Shown here: in pieces, positions 33,445 through 44,300 of the stretch
Position numbering within the stretch: position 1 is the stretch's first letter
How the letters are laid out: every line of letters begins with the position of its first letter
Assembly: GCF_031755915.1 (NCBI RefSeq)
Contig: NC_083389.1
Location: 22,877,001-22,941,000 of the forward strand
Reading direction: 5' to 3'
Length of the DNA stretch: 64,000 nucleotides
Source of the DNA: Ziziphus jujuba
Lineage: Eukaryota; Streptophyta; Magnoliopsida; Rosales; Rhamnaceae
Translations under genes and position numbers: made by a program
Notes under the pieces: model-generated
The model's input: only the letters and a program-made list of their open reading frames with translations
Databases searched by the model: none
What the model was told of the DNA's origin: nothing

Positions 33445-34592
33445 TGATATGAACCTAGGATGACCTGTGTCTTAACCTATATTATATTAGCTCGGATCTA
33501 ATTATGTTCAAATTCTAATGGTCATCTTGACCCCTAACCAACCTGTGATTAGAAACTTTGGTATAATAAAAATGCCACAATAGGTGATGGATATCCTATT
33601 GATAATTCAAACTAAAACACTCATGCACTAATGGTGTTTTAGGTGTTCAAAAGAACAAAGAGAAATTTAATCTCACAAAATAAATTCTAAATATTATTAA
33701 TGGTGTGTTCTTCCTAAAAAACAAGTCATTTTATAGGCTAAGAGAAAATAAAATAAAACCCTAAAAATAGAAGGAAAAACCAGCCAATAGGATTAGGAAA
33801 CTAGCATGGCCGAATTTTTAGCATGGCCGAATTTTCTCTCTCCTTTCCTAGACTAATTTTGATTAATTAATTTTTTTATTTTGAATTAGAAATTAATTAA
33901 TTTACAATGAGAATAATAAAATAATAACTTTCCTAAACTTATTTTTCCAACAAATAAATAAATAAAAACCAAAAGTAAAGGTAATCTCCTAAAACAAAAA
34001 GTATAAATCAAATTAGGAAACTATAATACTATATTTTTGATTAAGTTGACTTTGACAAATCTTTGACCAATTTAAACTCCAAATCAGCGTCCATATGCTT
34101 TGTAGGATGCCAAATAAGCTGATCATGAAGTCCCACACGTTTCCCTTGCTTGGAGAAAAGAGAAAAAGCCAACTCAGCAAAATACAGTAAACCCAACGAG
34201 CAATACAGTAAAACCGGCCAAATTGTCATGTTGTGCGCACAGCCCCTTTTTGGATGCCTTTGAAGCTGCTTTGACTTGATTCCATGACCTCTTAGACATA
34301 TGTATTGAATCCATGAAGCATTGGAACTATTTTATGCTGCTCGGACATCATAAATGCACCAAAACCACTATCTAAGTCCGTATCAACTTCCACCACTTCT
34401 ATGCTCAAAATAGGTCTTGGATCTTCTGGTATGGATAAGCCCTCTTGAGTATGAATCACTCCCTAGATAAAGGCAACAAGGTTGTCCCTAAACCTCTTAG
34501 CTTGAGCCCTAGTGATCGACCCGGTCTTCATCCGTATCGGATTAGCACCACAGCGGGTTGTCGGTTGTGAGGACACGGGCGGATTTGCATCA
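33445..34592 (-). mobile_element. Solo gypsy LTR, minus orientation
   Basis: It runs from TGATATGAACC to TTTGCATCA on the plus strand, that is LTR end to LTR start. The flanks TTTTT (33440-33444) and TTTCT (34593-34597) are a probable target duplication with one mismatch. There is no internal region. On the minus strand, from about 34540 to 34310, the relic tail reads GSITRAQAKRFRDNLVAFI, one stop, then GVIHTQEGLSIPEDPRPILS and FGAFM. Confidence 0.88.
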
Positions 34593-34988
34593 TTTCTCTC
34601 ATTTTAATTTATTTTTTTCTATAGAAAAATGGAAAAATAAAAGAATGAAAAAAAAAAAGCAAAAGAAGTAAAGAAACTGACTGGTGATGAACAAAGGAAC
34701 AAGATGATAAATGAATATGACTGTAAGTTCATACATTCTTGGCTGCTGCACATAAGAAGAAATATCACTAAAGATTGTTAACGATGAGGTGAATTTGGGA
34801 ATCAAGGCTGTAGTGTAAGATATGGGTTTAATTTAAAAGGGAATTAGGGATAATAAAATTTGATGTATGTATTTAATTATATTTAAGGGAAAATTAAGTG
34901 TAAATGATTGGTTTAAATAGTAAAAATAAAAATAAAAATTACTATATCTAGAATATAATGTGAGTATTAAAATTTGTAGTATGAGTAG

Positions 34989-35983
34989 AACCATCCGTTT
35001 AAAAATCACCTTAGGATTTGAATTTAAAAGCTGCAGTATAATTACAAAACTTCTCAAAAAAATCAGCCTTATTGGAGTTTTATCAAACATCTAAATGACC
35101 TAATACTCTTTTATAATTAATTGTGGGACTCCTAAAATCATTATCAAATGAAACCTAAACATCTTACATAAGCTAAAATTCAAAAAGCAACAAAAGGTAT
35201 CTGAAACGTAGAATAAGGATGTTAATGTTAAAAGTAAAAATCTAACAATTAAACAAGATTAACCAAATGCTCAAGTTCTAATTTTATAGCTTTTATAAAT
35301 TTTAAAATAACAAAATTTTCCAAACATTTATTAGATTGCCAAAATAGTTTATTATAGCTTCAGCATTGCTTTCGCTGATCTTTCATAATATAAATCAACC
35401 CTAATCCAAGCCAAAGGGACTTTGATAGCTAGAATTTGACTTGCCTTTTATTATTATTATTATCAATGTGGCCAAACAAGAGGGAAACTAAACCATAACT
35501 CAGATATATATTATTTAAAAAAAAAAAAAAAACGTGGAACAAAAATTTGTGTTTAACATTGGTTTAGAAGATGTCTAAATCTTATATACTTGACTTGATG
35601 TAAATGTCTCAACAATTTTTTTTCTTTAACAATCTTTATCTGTTATATATATGCGGTTCATCAGAAAACTATTTTGCAACCATTAAATAATTATAGTTTT
35701 AACAAAATGACCTTCTCTCAATATTCAAAATAAAAGAATTCAAATTCAAATAATTGTTGAAGGAAATGATGGCCATTAACACAGGTAAAGATAAGAAAAT
35801 GATACTTAAAACGGAGAGAAATACAAGTAAATTATATACCAACATATTCAAATCGAAATTTTTTTGCTAGGAATTTTCAAATCCAAATTAACCAAATTGA
35901 ATGATTTAGCCAAAAAAAAAAAAATTGCATGCTTGAATAAAAATTTGGATCAGCAGTTTTGGATGACTGTTTAGTGGACATTT
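34989..35983. other. Intergenic upstream of the RPL12 gene
   Basis: A+T-rich with short poly-A runs (35519-35532 and 35914-35924) and an ATT run near 35449-35463. No coding or repeat family signal was recognised. Confidence 0.6.
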
Positions 35984-36179
35984 TGGGCCTTGTTAAGCCT
36001 AGGAAAGATATCTTTCAGGGCTTTAAAAATGTAGCCCATTAGGCATCGGCTTCACAAAGTCGTCTCCTCACAAAAACCCTAGCTGCCTATAAACTCGTTT
36101 AATTTCTCTGCGCCTCTTCTATATCGCGAAACCCTAAAAACTCTAAGACCCTCCAAAAACCTCCACTTCCGCCACAACC
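35984..36179 (+). promoter_or_regulatory. RPL12 promoter and 5' UTR: site II motifs, telo-boxes, TATA
   Basis: TGGGCC at 35984-35989 and AGCCCA at 36033-36038 are site II (TGGGCY) elements. AAACCCTA at 36074-36081 and AAACCCTAA at 36129-36137 are telo-boxes. TATAAA is at 36088-36093, so transcription probably starts near 36115-36125 in a CT-rich stretch. This pairing of site II and telo-box is typical of plant ribosomal protein genes, which are activated in dividing cells. No ATG lies between the probable start and the CDS. Confidence 0.8.
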
Positions 36180-36680
36180 ATGCCGCCAAAGTTCGACCCC
36201 TCCCAAGTCGTCGACGTCTACGTGCGAGTCACCGGGGGTGAGGTCGGAGCCGCCAGTTCCCTTGCTCCGAAGATCGGTCCGCTCGGTCTGTCCCCGAAGA
36301 AGATCGGAGAAGATATCGCCAAGGAAACGGCCAAGGACTGGAAGGGTCTGCGAGTGACTGTAAAGCTCACTGTTCAGAATCGGCAGGCCAAGGTCGCAGT
36401 GGTTCCCTCCGCCGCTGCTTTGGTCATCAAAGCCCTGAAGGAGCCGGAGCGGGACCGCAAGAAAACCAAGAACATCAAGCACAATGGCAACATTTCTCTG
36501 GACGACGTGATCGAGATAGCGAAGATCATGAGGCCCAGATCCATGGCCAAAGACCTCACTGGGACCGTGAAGGAGATCCTCGGCACGTGCGTCTCGGTTG
36601 GTTGCACGGTCGACGGGAAAGACCCTAAGGACCTGCAGCAGGAAATCGCTGATGGTGATGTTGAGATACCTCTAGATTGA
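36180..36680 (+). CDS. RPL12: 60S ribosomal protein L12 (uL11 family)
   Basis: The product is a component of the GTPase-associated stalk base of the cytosolic large ribosomal subunit. There it binds 28S rRNA beside the P0 stalk and helps recruit elongation factors. The frame is one uninterrupted exon of 166 residues, the usual eukaryotic length. The N-terminal domain (about 1-75) begins [20 protein letters not shown] and has the proline-rich loop [18 protein letters not shown]. The C-terminal rRNA-binding domain (about 80-150) has [25 protein letters not shown] and [20 protein letters not shown]. It ends EIPLD. ATG 36180 is the first in the transcript. G+C and codon use are far higher than in the flanks, as expected for a highly expressed gene. 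There is no sign of a retrocopy (no poly-A tail or target duplication seen). Confidence 0.97.
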   Translation: MPPKFDPSQVVDVYVRVTGGEVGAASSLAPKIGPLGLSPKKIGEDIAKETAKDWKGLRVTVKLTVQNRQAKVAVVPSAAALVIKALKEPERDRKKTKNIKHNGNISLDDVIEIAKIMRPRSMAKDLTGTVKEILGTCVSVGCTVDGKDPKDLQQEIADGDVEIPLD

Positions 36681-38723
36681 TTGTCTTTCGTTTCATTTTC
36701 AGTTTTTTCTACTATCAGTTTTGGCTCTGTTTTTTTTTTTTTTAATGAAAAAGAAAATCTTTTTGGATGTGTCTCCAAGTTATAGTTTCAATAGGGGCAT
36801 TGAATGAATTCTCATGAAGGAAATTTTTGAGTTTGGATGCCGAGAATGTAAGCTCTTATTTTTAGTGTTTCTTTTTTTCTCTCGTGGGAGATACTGCCTG
36901 ATCGTATATGTGAAGCTTAATTTTTATAATCCATTTTGCTATCGAAATATTACTGTTCTTTTCTTCTCTTTTTTTGTGCTGTTTTCTATCTTTGTTTTCT
37001 TATCATTTCCTTTTTTTCACCTCATCATTTTGGATTGAATTGTGTTTATTGTTACCTGTTTCCTGTCAATTGTTTAATCAATCAATTGTCAAATTGTCAT
37101 CCCTTATTTGGGTGATTTTGGTAGTACTATATCATTGTTTCTATGTCCTTTTGGGTTCTGGGGTTTGCATCTTTCAATTCCTAATCACTACTTATAGTTG
37201 ATTTTTTTATGATACCAGGGAGTTGTTTGGTGTAGGTGAGTTGAATGTGATTGTCATTACTTGAAATGGGTGTGAGAGTGTTGAAAATGGTTTTACCACA
37301 TGAAATGGGTGGGATTGAGGGTGTTTGGCATTTTTCAATATAGGGTTGTAAAAGTACATATGTTTATATGATTTGGAATGTCTTGTTTTGTTTGTTTTAC
37401 TAGGAAAATATTTGAAGATGGATTATGCCCATCAGGTGTTTGTTTGTTGTGTCATTGAATTTGGAAGTGTTAAGCGTATGCTAATTATATATGATTTCTT
37501 ATTTATTTGAATCTCTTAATGTTTTAATTTGCAATGCTTTGATCTGGGCGTGTTTTTGAATCGTAATGTCTGAAGGCATATGATGCCCACTAGGCGTCAG
37601 GTGTTGTTTCATTCCATGCTGAATTGTTGAGCATGAGTTTATTCTGTGTTTCATGTTTTTTGTCGTATTTACTTGTTAGAGAGATGTGAAACTGCTTTTC
37701 AGAGCACTTGTTTGGTAATATTTCCAAGCGTAACCATATTCTCTGTTCCTTAAATTAGGCGAAAGTTTTTATGCTTAGTTTTTTCCATAGATGATTGCCT
37801 TGTACCAGAGTTGTAATTTGTGCAATTGGCAGGATGATCATAGAAGTGATAAAATGTTTATTTCAATAATCAAGACGTACTTTCTACTCCATAATATTTA
37901 AAGATAATACCCAGGAAAAGTAGTATGTTTATGATTTTCTGTTTTGTAAAATGATCCAAACATATGCAAATGGCAAAGGACAGGCAGTAGAGGAAAAGAA
38001 AATCGAGAATGGAAATTTCACTAAAACTTCCCATGCTGTGCTCTAGACTTCTAATTTTTTTGTTTTCCTACGTCATTTTCTAATTTTTTTTTTTGGGTCA
38101 ATAAGTCGCAGTCTAATTAGATAACTGATAATAGAGAGGGTTCGAACTCCCTGCTTCGTTTGGATTGCTGGACTGAAATATAAAATCGTTGAATGCTAGG
38201 CCTTGGAATTACAATGATAAACACGATTTATTTTTTATTTTTTTAAAGCACGCCCACACTGGCCGGTTGGGAAAGTAAAACCCCTTTTCTGATTGCTTTG
38301 ACCAAAGTCCTGCTACACGATAGCAAATATGATTTTACAAAATTGTCAGCCTGCATGGCATGGTTTCGGAATGTAAAAGTAGTTGGGATAATATTCAAAA
38401 AAGTGCTTTTGGAGCATTATTTTTGTGAAACCAAAAAGTAGATAGTTTTCTAAAAATGCTTCTTTATTCAGGGTGTATTTAAATGTGTTTTTGAAGTTCT
38501 AATAAATGCTTTTAAGAGAAAAAAAAAATTTATAACTATGTTTGATAAAAAATTAGAAAGTATTTTTTGGTAAAATATAAACACTAAAGATGCTTTGAAG
38601 AAAAACATATAAAAGCATCAAATAGAAGCTTTCAGAATTTAAAAAAGAATTTTCTTTTTAAACAAAAGAGACATAAGATGCATTAATTAAAATATAAAAC
38701 TATCGAAAATAAACATTTTTCAT
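36681..38723 (+). other. RPL12 3' flank and intergenic sequence
   Basis: The 3' UTR begins at 36681. Candidate polyadenylation signals are AATGAAAAA near 36743 and further A+T-rich stretches. Beyond about 36850 the sequence is T-rich and noncoding. No tRNA or other gene was recognised to 38723. Confidence 0.6.
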
Positions 38724-38959
38724 TAAGGGTGGACAAAATCCAGTTCAACCCGTCCAATCTAATCTATTTTTAACTGTTTGGATTGGATTGGATTGGATTC
38801 AAAATATTATAAATTATATGGATTGGATTGGTTATGGATTGAAAATATAAATCCAATCCAATCCAAATAATATATTATATAACTAAAAAATTATATATTT
38901 TTTATTTTTTTCATTTTTATATAGTAATTTTTAATTTTTTTTCCATTTTTATATATTGA

Positions 38960-38997
<38 letters not shown>

Positions 38998-39116
38998 TTT
39001 TTTTTTCTTTTACATTCCCATATTCCAAATCCCAAATCAAATTGTAAGTTGTAACCCTACACTAAACATTTACCTTTATTGCCGCACACCACCAGTCCAT
39101 CACTATCACCATAATA

Positions 39117-39147
<31 letters not shown>

Positions 39148-39815
39148 TACATCCCCATCATATATATATATATATATCTACATATATTGTATCCAATTAT
39201 TACTTATATATATATATATAAATGTTTAAATATAATTTATTGCTAATTTTATTATTTTGATCTTTGTAGAGCTTACAAAATCAACTAAAATTAGTGAACC
39301 TGTTAACGTTGATTGACTTATGATTTACCAAAGTTTTAAGGTTAAAAAAAAAAAAAGGAATTATACATTGATTCTTGAGTGAATGAATTTTGACGAATGT
39401 ATTATTTTACATTATTTGTTCTAACAATTTTAATTTGATTTTATAGGAGTGAGATGTTGACATTAATGTTTGCTATTTAATAAGTGCATGATGTGTATCA
39501 TTTGCTACATTTTTTTCTTTATTTTCCATTGTAGACTATGTTGTATTATTGTATTTGTATTTTATGTTTGGATAATTATAATTTATTATTTATATTTTAT
39601 ATTTGGAAAATTTTTTATTTGTATTATATATTTATAAATTAGTAAGTTTCAAACCGATCAACCAATTCAAACCAAACTGATCATAAATGGTTTGATTTGG
39701 TTTGGATTTAATCTTTAATGATTTGGTTTGAATTGTAAATTATAAAAACCGATATGTATGGATTGTGTTGTATTTCGCTCCAAAACAGAACCAACCCAAT
39801 CTATGTCCACCCCTA
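38724..39815. mobile_element. Nonautonomous hAT-type element, 8-bp TSD
   Basis: The ends are TAAGGGTGGACA and, in inverse orientation, TAGGGGTGGACA. The flanks TTTTTCAT (38716-38723) and TTTCTCAT (39816-39823) match at seven of eight positions, the TSD length of hAT transposons. Just inside both ends are repeats of GGATTGGATT or GGTTTGATTTGG type in inverted arrangement. The 1.1-kb interior has three (TA)n runs and no coding capacity. Confidence 0.8.
38967..38993. repeat. (AT)n microsatellite
   Basis: AT run inside the hAT-type element. Similar runs lie at 39114-39140 and 39160-39177. Confidence 0.9.
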
Positions 39816-40337
39816 TTTCTCATTATACATAAATAAACACTTAAGTACTTAATTTATAAAAAAGTACTATGAATATAATGCTTCCAAAAGTAAATGCTTA
39901 TTATAAAAAATGTTTTCAAACATGTTCAAATTGAGAAACATTTTTGAAGAAATAAAAATTAAAAGAAAAGAAAATGCTATGTCAGACAATGCCTAAAAGG
40001 ATGTTTGCTATTATTCTCTCTTTTAAAATAAAGAACACCAAAACAGGAGGGGTGGGGAGGAAATCTAATTATATAAATAACCGAAAAAAAAAATTATAAA
40101 AGGAGGAAATTTAACATAATATTAATAGTCCATCTGCATATTTCCGGTACATTAAGTGAAAAAGCAATTCAGTAAATGTCTTTTTTAGCCTTGCTCTCTA
40201 TATCCCAGAAAATAAAAATTTCCTATTTTTCGTTACTTGCCAGAAATAAACAAGAAACAGAAGTTAGGAGATTGGACTGGACGGTGCCCACCAATTTTCT
40301 CTTACAGTTTTCTTTCCTGACATTTTCCTCCCGATAA
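39816..40337. other. Intergenic
   Basis: A+T-rich, with short A runs. There is no coding frame or family repeat that I can name. Confidence 0.55.
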
Positions 40338-40724
40338 ACGTGGACTTGTTTTTGGTTTTGTTTGATGGGATTGCCTAATAATTCGGAGGCAGAGTTTCAA
40401 ATCCCCATTTTCAACGTTTTTCACTTTGATTCCATTTCCTTTATTGTTACCAACCGTTAGATTGCTTTGACTCATAGCGATACTCGTTTCCTTCCTTTCC
40501 TCCTATATAAAACCCCCTCTAGCTTCCCTTTTCCATCTCAGCTACTTTTCTCTTTCTCTCATACAAAAAAAAAAAAAAAAAATCTCTTGTATAAACGAAG
40601 AAACATTCTTTTTGCCATCTCTCTTCTTTCTCCACAGAAAGGAAAAGAAGAGAGAAAAATCCACCATTCAAAAAATCTAACCACGAATAACTTTCTTTAC
40701 ATTCTCTTTGTAATTTTTTCATCA
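40338..40724 (+). promoter_or_regulatory. Promoter and 5' UTR of the 45-codon gene
   Basis: TATATAAA lies at about 40504-40511, in CCTATATAAAACCCC. Transcription should then start near 40535-40545. The 5' UTR of about 180 bases is rich in CT and A runs and contains no ATG before 40725. Upstream, ACGTGG at 40338-40343 is a G-box or ABRE-type core, and CAACCGTTAG at 40451-40460 has a MYB-like core. These upstream sites are suggestions only. Confidence 0.6.
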
Positions 40725-40862
40725 ATGGCACAAAAGGGATTCAAAGACCTTTTGTTTTTCGAGGTGGCTCCAGCCCCCATCATTTTTCCGCATAAGCCTT
40801 CCAATTCTCCGGGTTTGGAGACAATAGCCGAAGAAGAAGCTGAAGGATATGATGAGGATTGA
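40725..40862 (+). CDS. Small acidic protein of 45 residues, unknown function
   Basis: The frame from ATG 40725 encodes 45 residues. It has a short basic N-terminus (MAQKGFKDL), a hydrophobic and proline-rich middle (LFFEVAPAPIIFPHKP), and an acidic C-terminus (ETIAEEEAEGYDED). There is no signal peptide, long membrane helix or Cys pair. The same frame is open upstream to ATG 40467, but that ATG lies before the TATA box, so 40725 is the likely start; G follows the ATG. Evidence that it is a gene is the placement of TATA, CT-rich leader, first ATG and a compositionally non-random product in otherwise empty DNA. I do not recognise the family with certainty. A chance frame is the alternative. Confidence 0.6.
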   Translation: MAQKGFKDLLFFEVAPAPIIFPHKPSNSPGLETIAEEEAEGYDED

Positions 40863-41495
40863 GAAATTGTTTCTAGGGAGGTTTTTTTGAACTCTGGATC
40901 TTTAGAGGTTTCCAGAATTTTAACCTGCCTTGGAATAGTATGTTTTATATTGACTGATGAAATGGTTTTTGATAGAAACATGAGTTATGGGGTTGGTTTT
41001 CCATTTTATCTGGAGCTGCAGAAGATTGGAGACATATAGAAGCTACTATTTGCATGTAATTTTGCAAAGAAGGTATATTGTAAATGTATTGTAGGAATAT
41101 TCTATTTTAATGCACCATGAGAAAGAAATCTTTTAGACTAGTGGTTTGCATGTTGCCTTCAAATACTACAATATGTTTGTGGCGTTCAAAATATTATTAG
41201 TACCAATAATCCAGGCGATTAAGACAGAGTCATTATTTTTTTAATTTTTTTTGGGTGAATAAGACAGTCCATTTGGTGTGCAAGAATGTGACTATCTTTT
41301 CTCAGACAAAATAGTATTTGATTTCATATACTAAATATGCCAGGATTGATTTTTAAATTTTATCCTACATTATAAATTAATCCCTATTATAAAATTTACA
41401 CGTGCATTTAACAGTGGATTTTAAATGTTAGATGGAGTAATATTGAAAGACTAATGATACAACATGTTAACGAGTTCGAGAATTAAAATGTTAAA

Positions 41496-41534
<39 letters not shown>

Positions 41535-42044
41535 TATTTAGGATCAACTTGTAAATGACGTATAATTTAGGACCAATTATGTTATTTACCCCTTCTTTAT
41601 TTGGATTTGGCTAAACAAACAGAGATGACACTTTTTCCAGTCCCCAAATTTTCGGGCAAGGTAAGGAACAGATTGATTCTGATTTCTAAACCTTATTTGC
41701 CCGTTAACACTTGTTTGGAAATAATTTATACACATATATGGGAGAATTTAATTTGGGTACTGGAATTTGTGGTGCTCTGAAGCTGGGATGTTTATGAAGC
41801 CTTTTATCATTTCACGAGCTTATTCTGTAATTTATATATCTGATTCTTCAGCTTTTACGCTTATCACTCTCAACAATTCTTCATTTCATGCCTCACCTTG
41901 GAAATGTTTTTGGAACCATTGACATGCAATCATATATATTAGCTGACTTGAGTTGTTCTTGCAATCTTAAAGTCCTGCTTTTTTTTTTTTTCTTTTTTTT
42001 CCTCATTAAAAAAAATAATAATTAAATGATTATTTGTCCTATTT

Positions 42045-42085
<41 letters not shown>

Positions 42086-43169
42086 TGGCTAAATCTATAT
42101 TGGGGAAAAAAAATAAAAAATTTAATGAAAAAAAGGATTGTGGAGATTTATGGTATTTGCTCCTTTTGATTCCAGGAAATTAGTTTACTCAATGATTCTT
42201 TGAATTGAGCAAAGAGGTTTCGGTGATTATTGAGTTGCATATAGAACTCTGTGTTGGTGTTGGTAAAGTATATGGGTCTGTCTCTTTCCTTACTCTTATC
42301 CACGTGGAAAGAAATTCTGAAGCACAAGATTTACGGTTTAAGAGGCACCTTCGATGCCGTACGTCCTTATGACGTCCATGAGCTTCCAGGGAAAAGATGG
42401 AGATCGTTTATCTAAGGGGGCTGTTAATTTTTCTTCTCCGTCTTGGTGGTGCAATTTACGGCGCGATAGGTCCTTTCGGTTCTTTTAATTTTTTCTGGTG
42501 CTCATTTTCTCTTGGGGCTTTTCCTATTGGATTTTTTCGTCCAAGTGTTTCAACGAGGCTAGCGTTTTGTTCATGCCATTTTGGGTTATTTTTTCCTAAA
42601 GAAAAAGATGGAAGGGTGTCTTAGTTAATGAAGTTGCTTTTGTTCTTTTTTTTTTTTTTTTATGACAAAAGGTAAATTATATAAATTACAAAATTAAAAA
42701 AATTAAATGATCTTTTTTTTAAACAAAGACAATACACTAGCTGTTGTGTATTATATTCAAAGCACAACGACTAGTTGTTAAGAATTCTCTCAATAAACAA
42801 TAGCTCCAGCTATCGTGGATTAAATGAGCTATTACATCAACTCAAAACCGTCGTGCATTGTAATCCACGATAGCTTAAAACTGTTTTGGATTTGGTGTTT
42901 TGTTATAATATATGTTGGTTAAATCTCGTTTATTGAGAGTTACTTATTTTATATGATTTCATAAATAAGTGAGATTGTGAGTTACTATATCCTTACTCTT
43001 GTTTGGTAAGGTTTAGATTTTACAAAAACGAAATAAAAGTTATATTCATTTATTCATGAAATCTTTTGAAATTTCTATAATAATTTATGCTAATACATGT
43101 ATTTCTCAAACCATTGCCTATTTTTTAGTGATTAAAATTTTCATTGTGTGTAGTAATTTGATTCAGACA
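40863..43169. other. 3' flank of the small gene and intergenic sequence
   Basis: The stretch to about 41130 is probably the 3' UTR; TTTTAATGCACC near 41102 may mark its end. Beyond it I see (AT)n runs at 41500-41526 and 42049-42083 and T-rich tracts (41981-42000 and 42645-42661). A frame at 42397-42624 has no family resemblance. No gene is supported. Confidence 0.6.
42049..42083. repeat. (AT)n microsatellite
   Basis: About 17 dinucleotide units. Confidence 0.92.
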
Positions 43170-43338
43170 ATTCACTACTAGAATCGCGTTGATAACTGAC
43201 GCAATAAATGCGTCGCACAAAATAAATAACGACGTATCGCACGGTGTCGCCTAACGTCTTGTCGCTAAATCTATAAGACAACAAGCGACGCATTATAAGA
43301 GTCGCCTATCTTTGAGTTTTTAGCGACTCATATTTACT

Positions 43339-43589
43339 TTTAGCGACGCATTAATAGAGTTGACTATTTAACGACGCATTATTAGTGTCGCCTATTTAGC
43401 GACGCATTAAAAGAGTTTACTATTTAGCGACGCATTCGTAGAGTCGTCTATTTAGCGACGCATTAATAAAGTGACTATTTAGCGACGCATTAATAGAGTC
43501 GCCTATTTAGCGACACATTAATAGAGTTGACTATTTAGCGACGCATTAGTAGAATTGCCTATTTAGAGACGCATTAATAGAGTCGCCTA
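43339..43589 (+). repeat. Nine-unit tandem array of a 28-bp subterminal repeat
   Basis: Nine units of 27-28 bp follow the consensus TTTAGCGACGCATTAATAG plus AGTYGMCTA. Units ending GAGTCGCCTA and GAGTTGACTA are mixed. Each carries GCGAC and an opposing GTCGC, so it is partly palindromic. Subterminal repeats of CACTA elements bind the TnpA-type accessory protein; that role is inferred here. Confidence 0.9.
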
Positions 43590-44099
43590 TTTAACGACGG
43601 ATCGACACTTTTAGCGACGCATTATTTCTTAATGCGTCGTCCCTTCTTTTTTTTTTTAATTTTTTTAAATTTTGTGAAAAGTGATTAAAATAGTAAAAAT
43701 ATAAAAATAATTAAAATACAAAAAAATGAAAACTAGCTTCATCCAAAATAAATAGAATACAAAAATTTTAAATAAATATTTTGTCATAACAAATTAATTA
43801 TCTAATAAATTAAATATCATCTCATTGATATATTTTTACATAATTTGTAAGCTATTGTATTTTTCATAACAAATTTAATATTAATTAAACTTCCATGAAT
43901 GCATATTCATTGAGATGGAAGTTGACCTCTTGTTGACGATATTACATCCTCATACTGCATATGGAAACATTAAAAAAGTTATTAGCACTTATGCAATATA
44001 AATAAAATATTAATCATTATTAAATTTGTAATTTAGTATAAATGAAAGTTTAAAAAATATTACCATTGTTCTTAAGATTTGACGAATCACATTTCTCCC

Positions 44100-44300
44100 C
44101 TCACAGTCATTACAAACATAGTCACTCTCACATTCATCCTCATTATCATTTTCATCGACACTTGGCAACTATATGACAAATGGATTGTGAGCCATCTTTG
44201 TATCTCCAAGAACATCTTCTTCAACAACCATACGATGTTGTGGTGAAGTTAAAACAATAGACCATCTTGATTCAAGTTAATCTTCAACACAAAATACTTG
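44100..44300 (-). pseudogene. DUF4216-like CACTA protein remnant
   Basis: The minus strand reads QVFCVED, a stop, LESRWSIVLTSPQHRMVVEEDVLGD, MAHNPFVI, a stop, and an acidic run VDENDNEDECESDYVC. It resembles the end of plant CACTA transposase-associated proteins (QVFYVxDPxxxRWSVVLxxPxR). Two stops and lack of the rest make it a relic. It supports the CACTA call and sets the element's coding strand as minus. Confidence 0.65.

Larger units (their letters stand above)
32546..34988. mobile_element. Possible inverted-repeat element holding a solo LTR
   Basis: About 35 bases at 32546-32580 (TTCATACTACAAATTTTGAT and onward) recur in inverse orientation at 34953-34988, with few differences. The interior without the solo LTR is about 1.3 kb and noncoding, so this could be a MITE or a nonautonomous DNA transposon. 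No target duplication was identified. Two divergent fragments of one repeat placed head to head are an alternative. Confidence 0.4.

Noticed and set aside
36099..36482. 127-codon minus-strand frame over RPL12
   Set aside because: Shadow of the high-G+C RPL12 exon; no independent support.
36180..36680. Processed retrocopy of RPL12
   Set aside because: The upstream region has a full ribosomal-protein promoter, the frame is intact, and no poly-A tail or target duplication is seen; some plant RPL12 genes lack introns.
40467..40724. Upstream extension of the 45-codon frame to ATG 40467
   Set aside because: The ATG lies before the TATA box and the extension is low-complexity translation of CT- and A-rich leader.
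42397..42624. 75-codon plus-strand frame, hydrophobic and Phe/Gly-rich
   Set aside because: No family resemblance and no promoter pattern; likely a chance frame in T-rich DNA.
43339..43589. CRISPR-like repeat array
   Set aside because: Units are contiguous without unique spacers, and the DNA is a plant transposon with CACTA ends.
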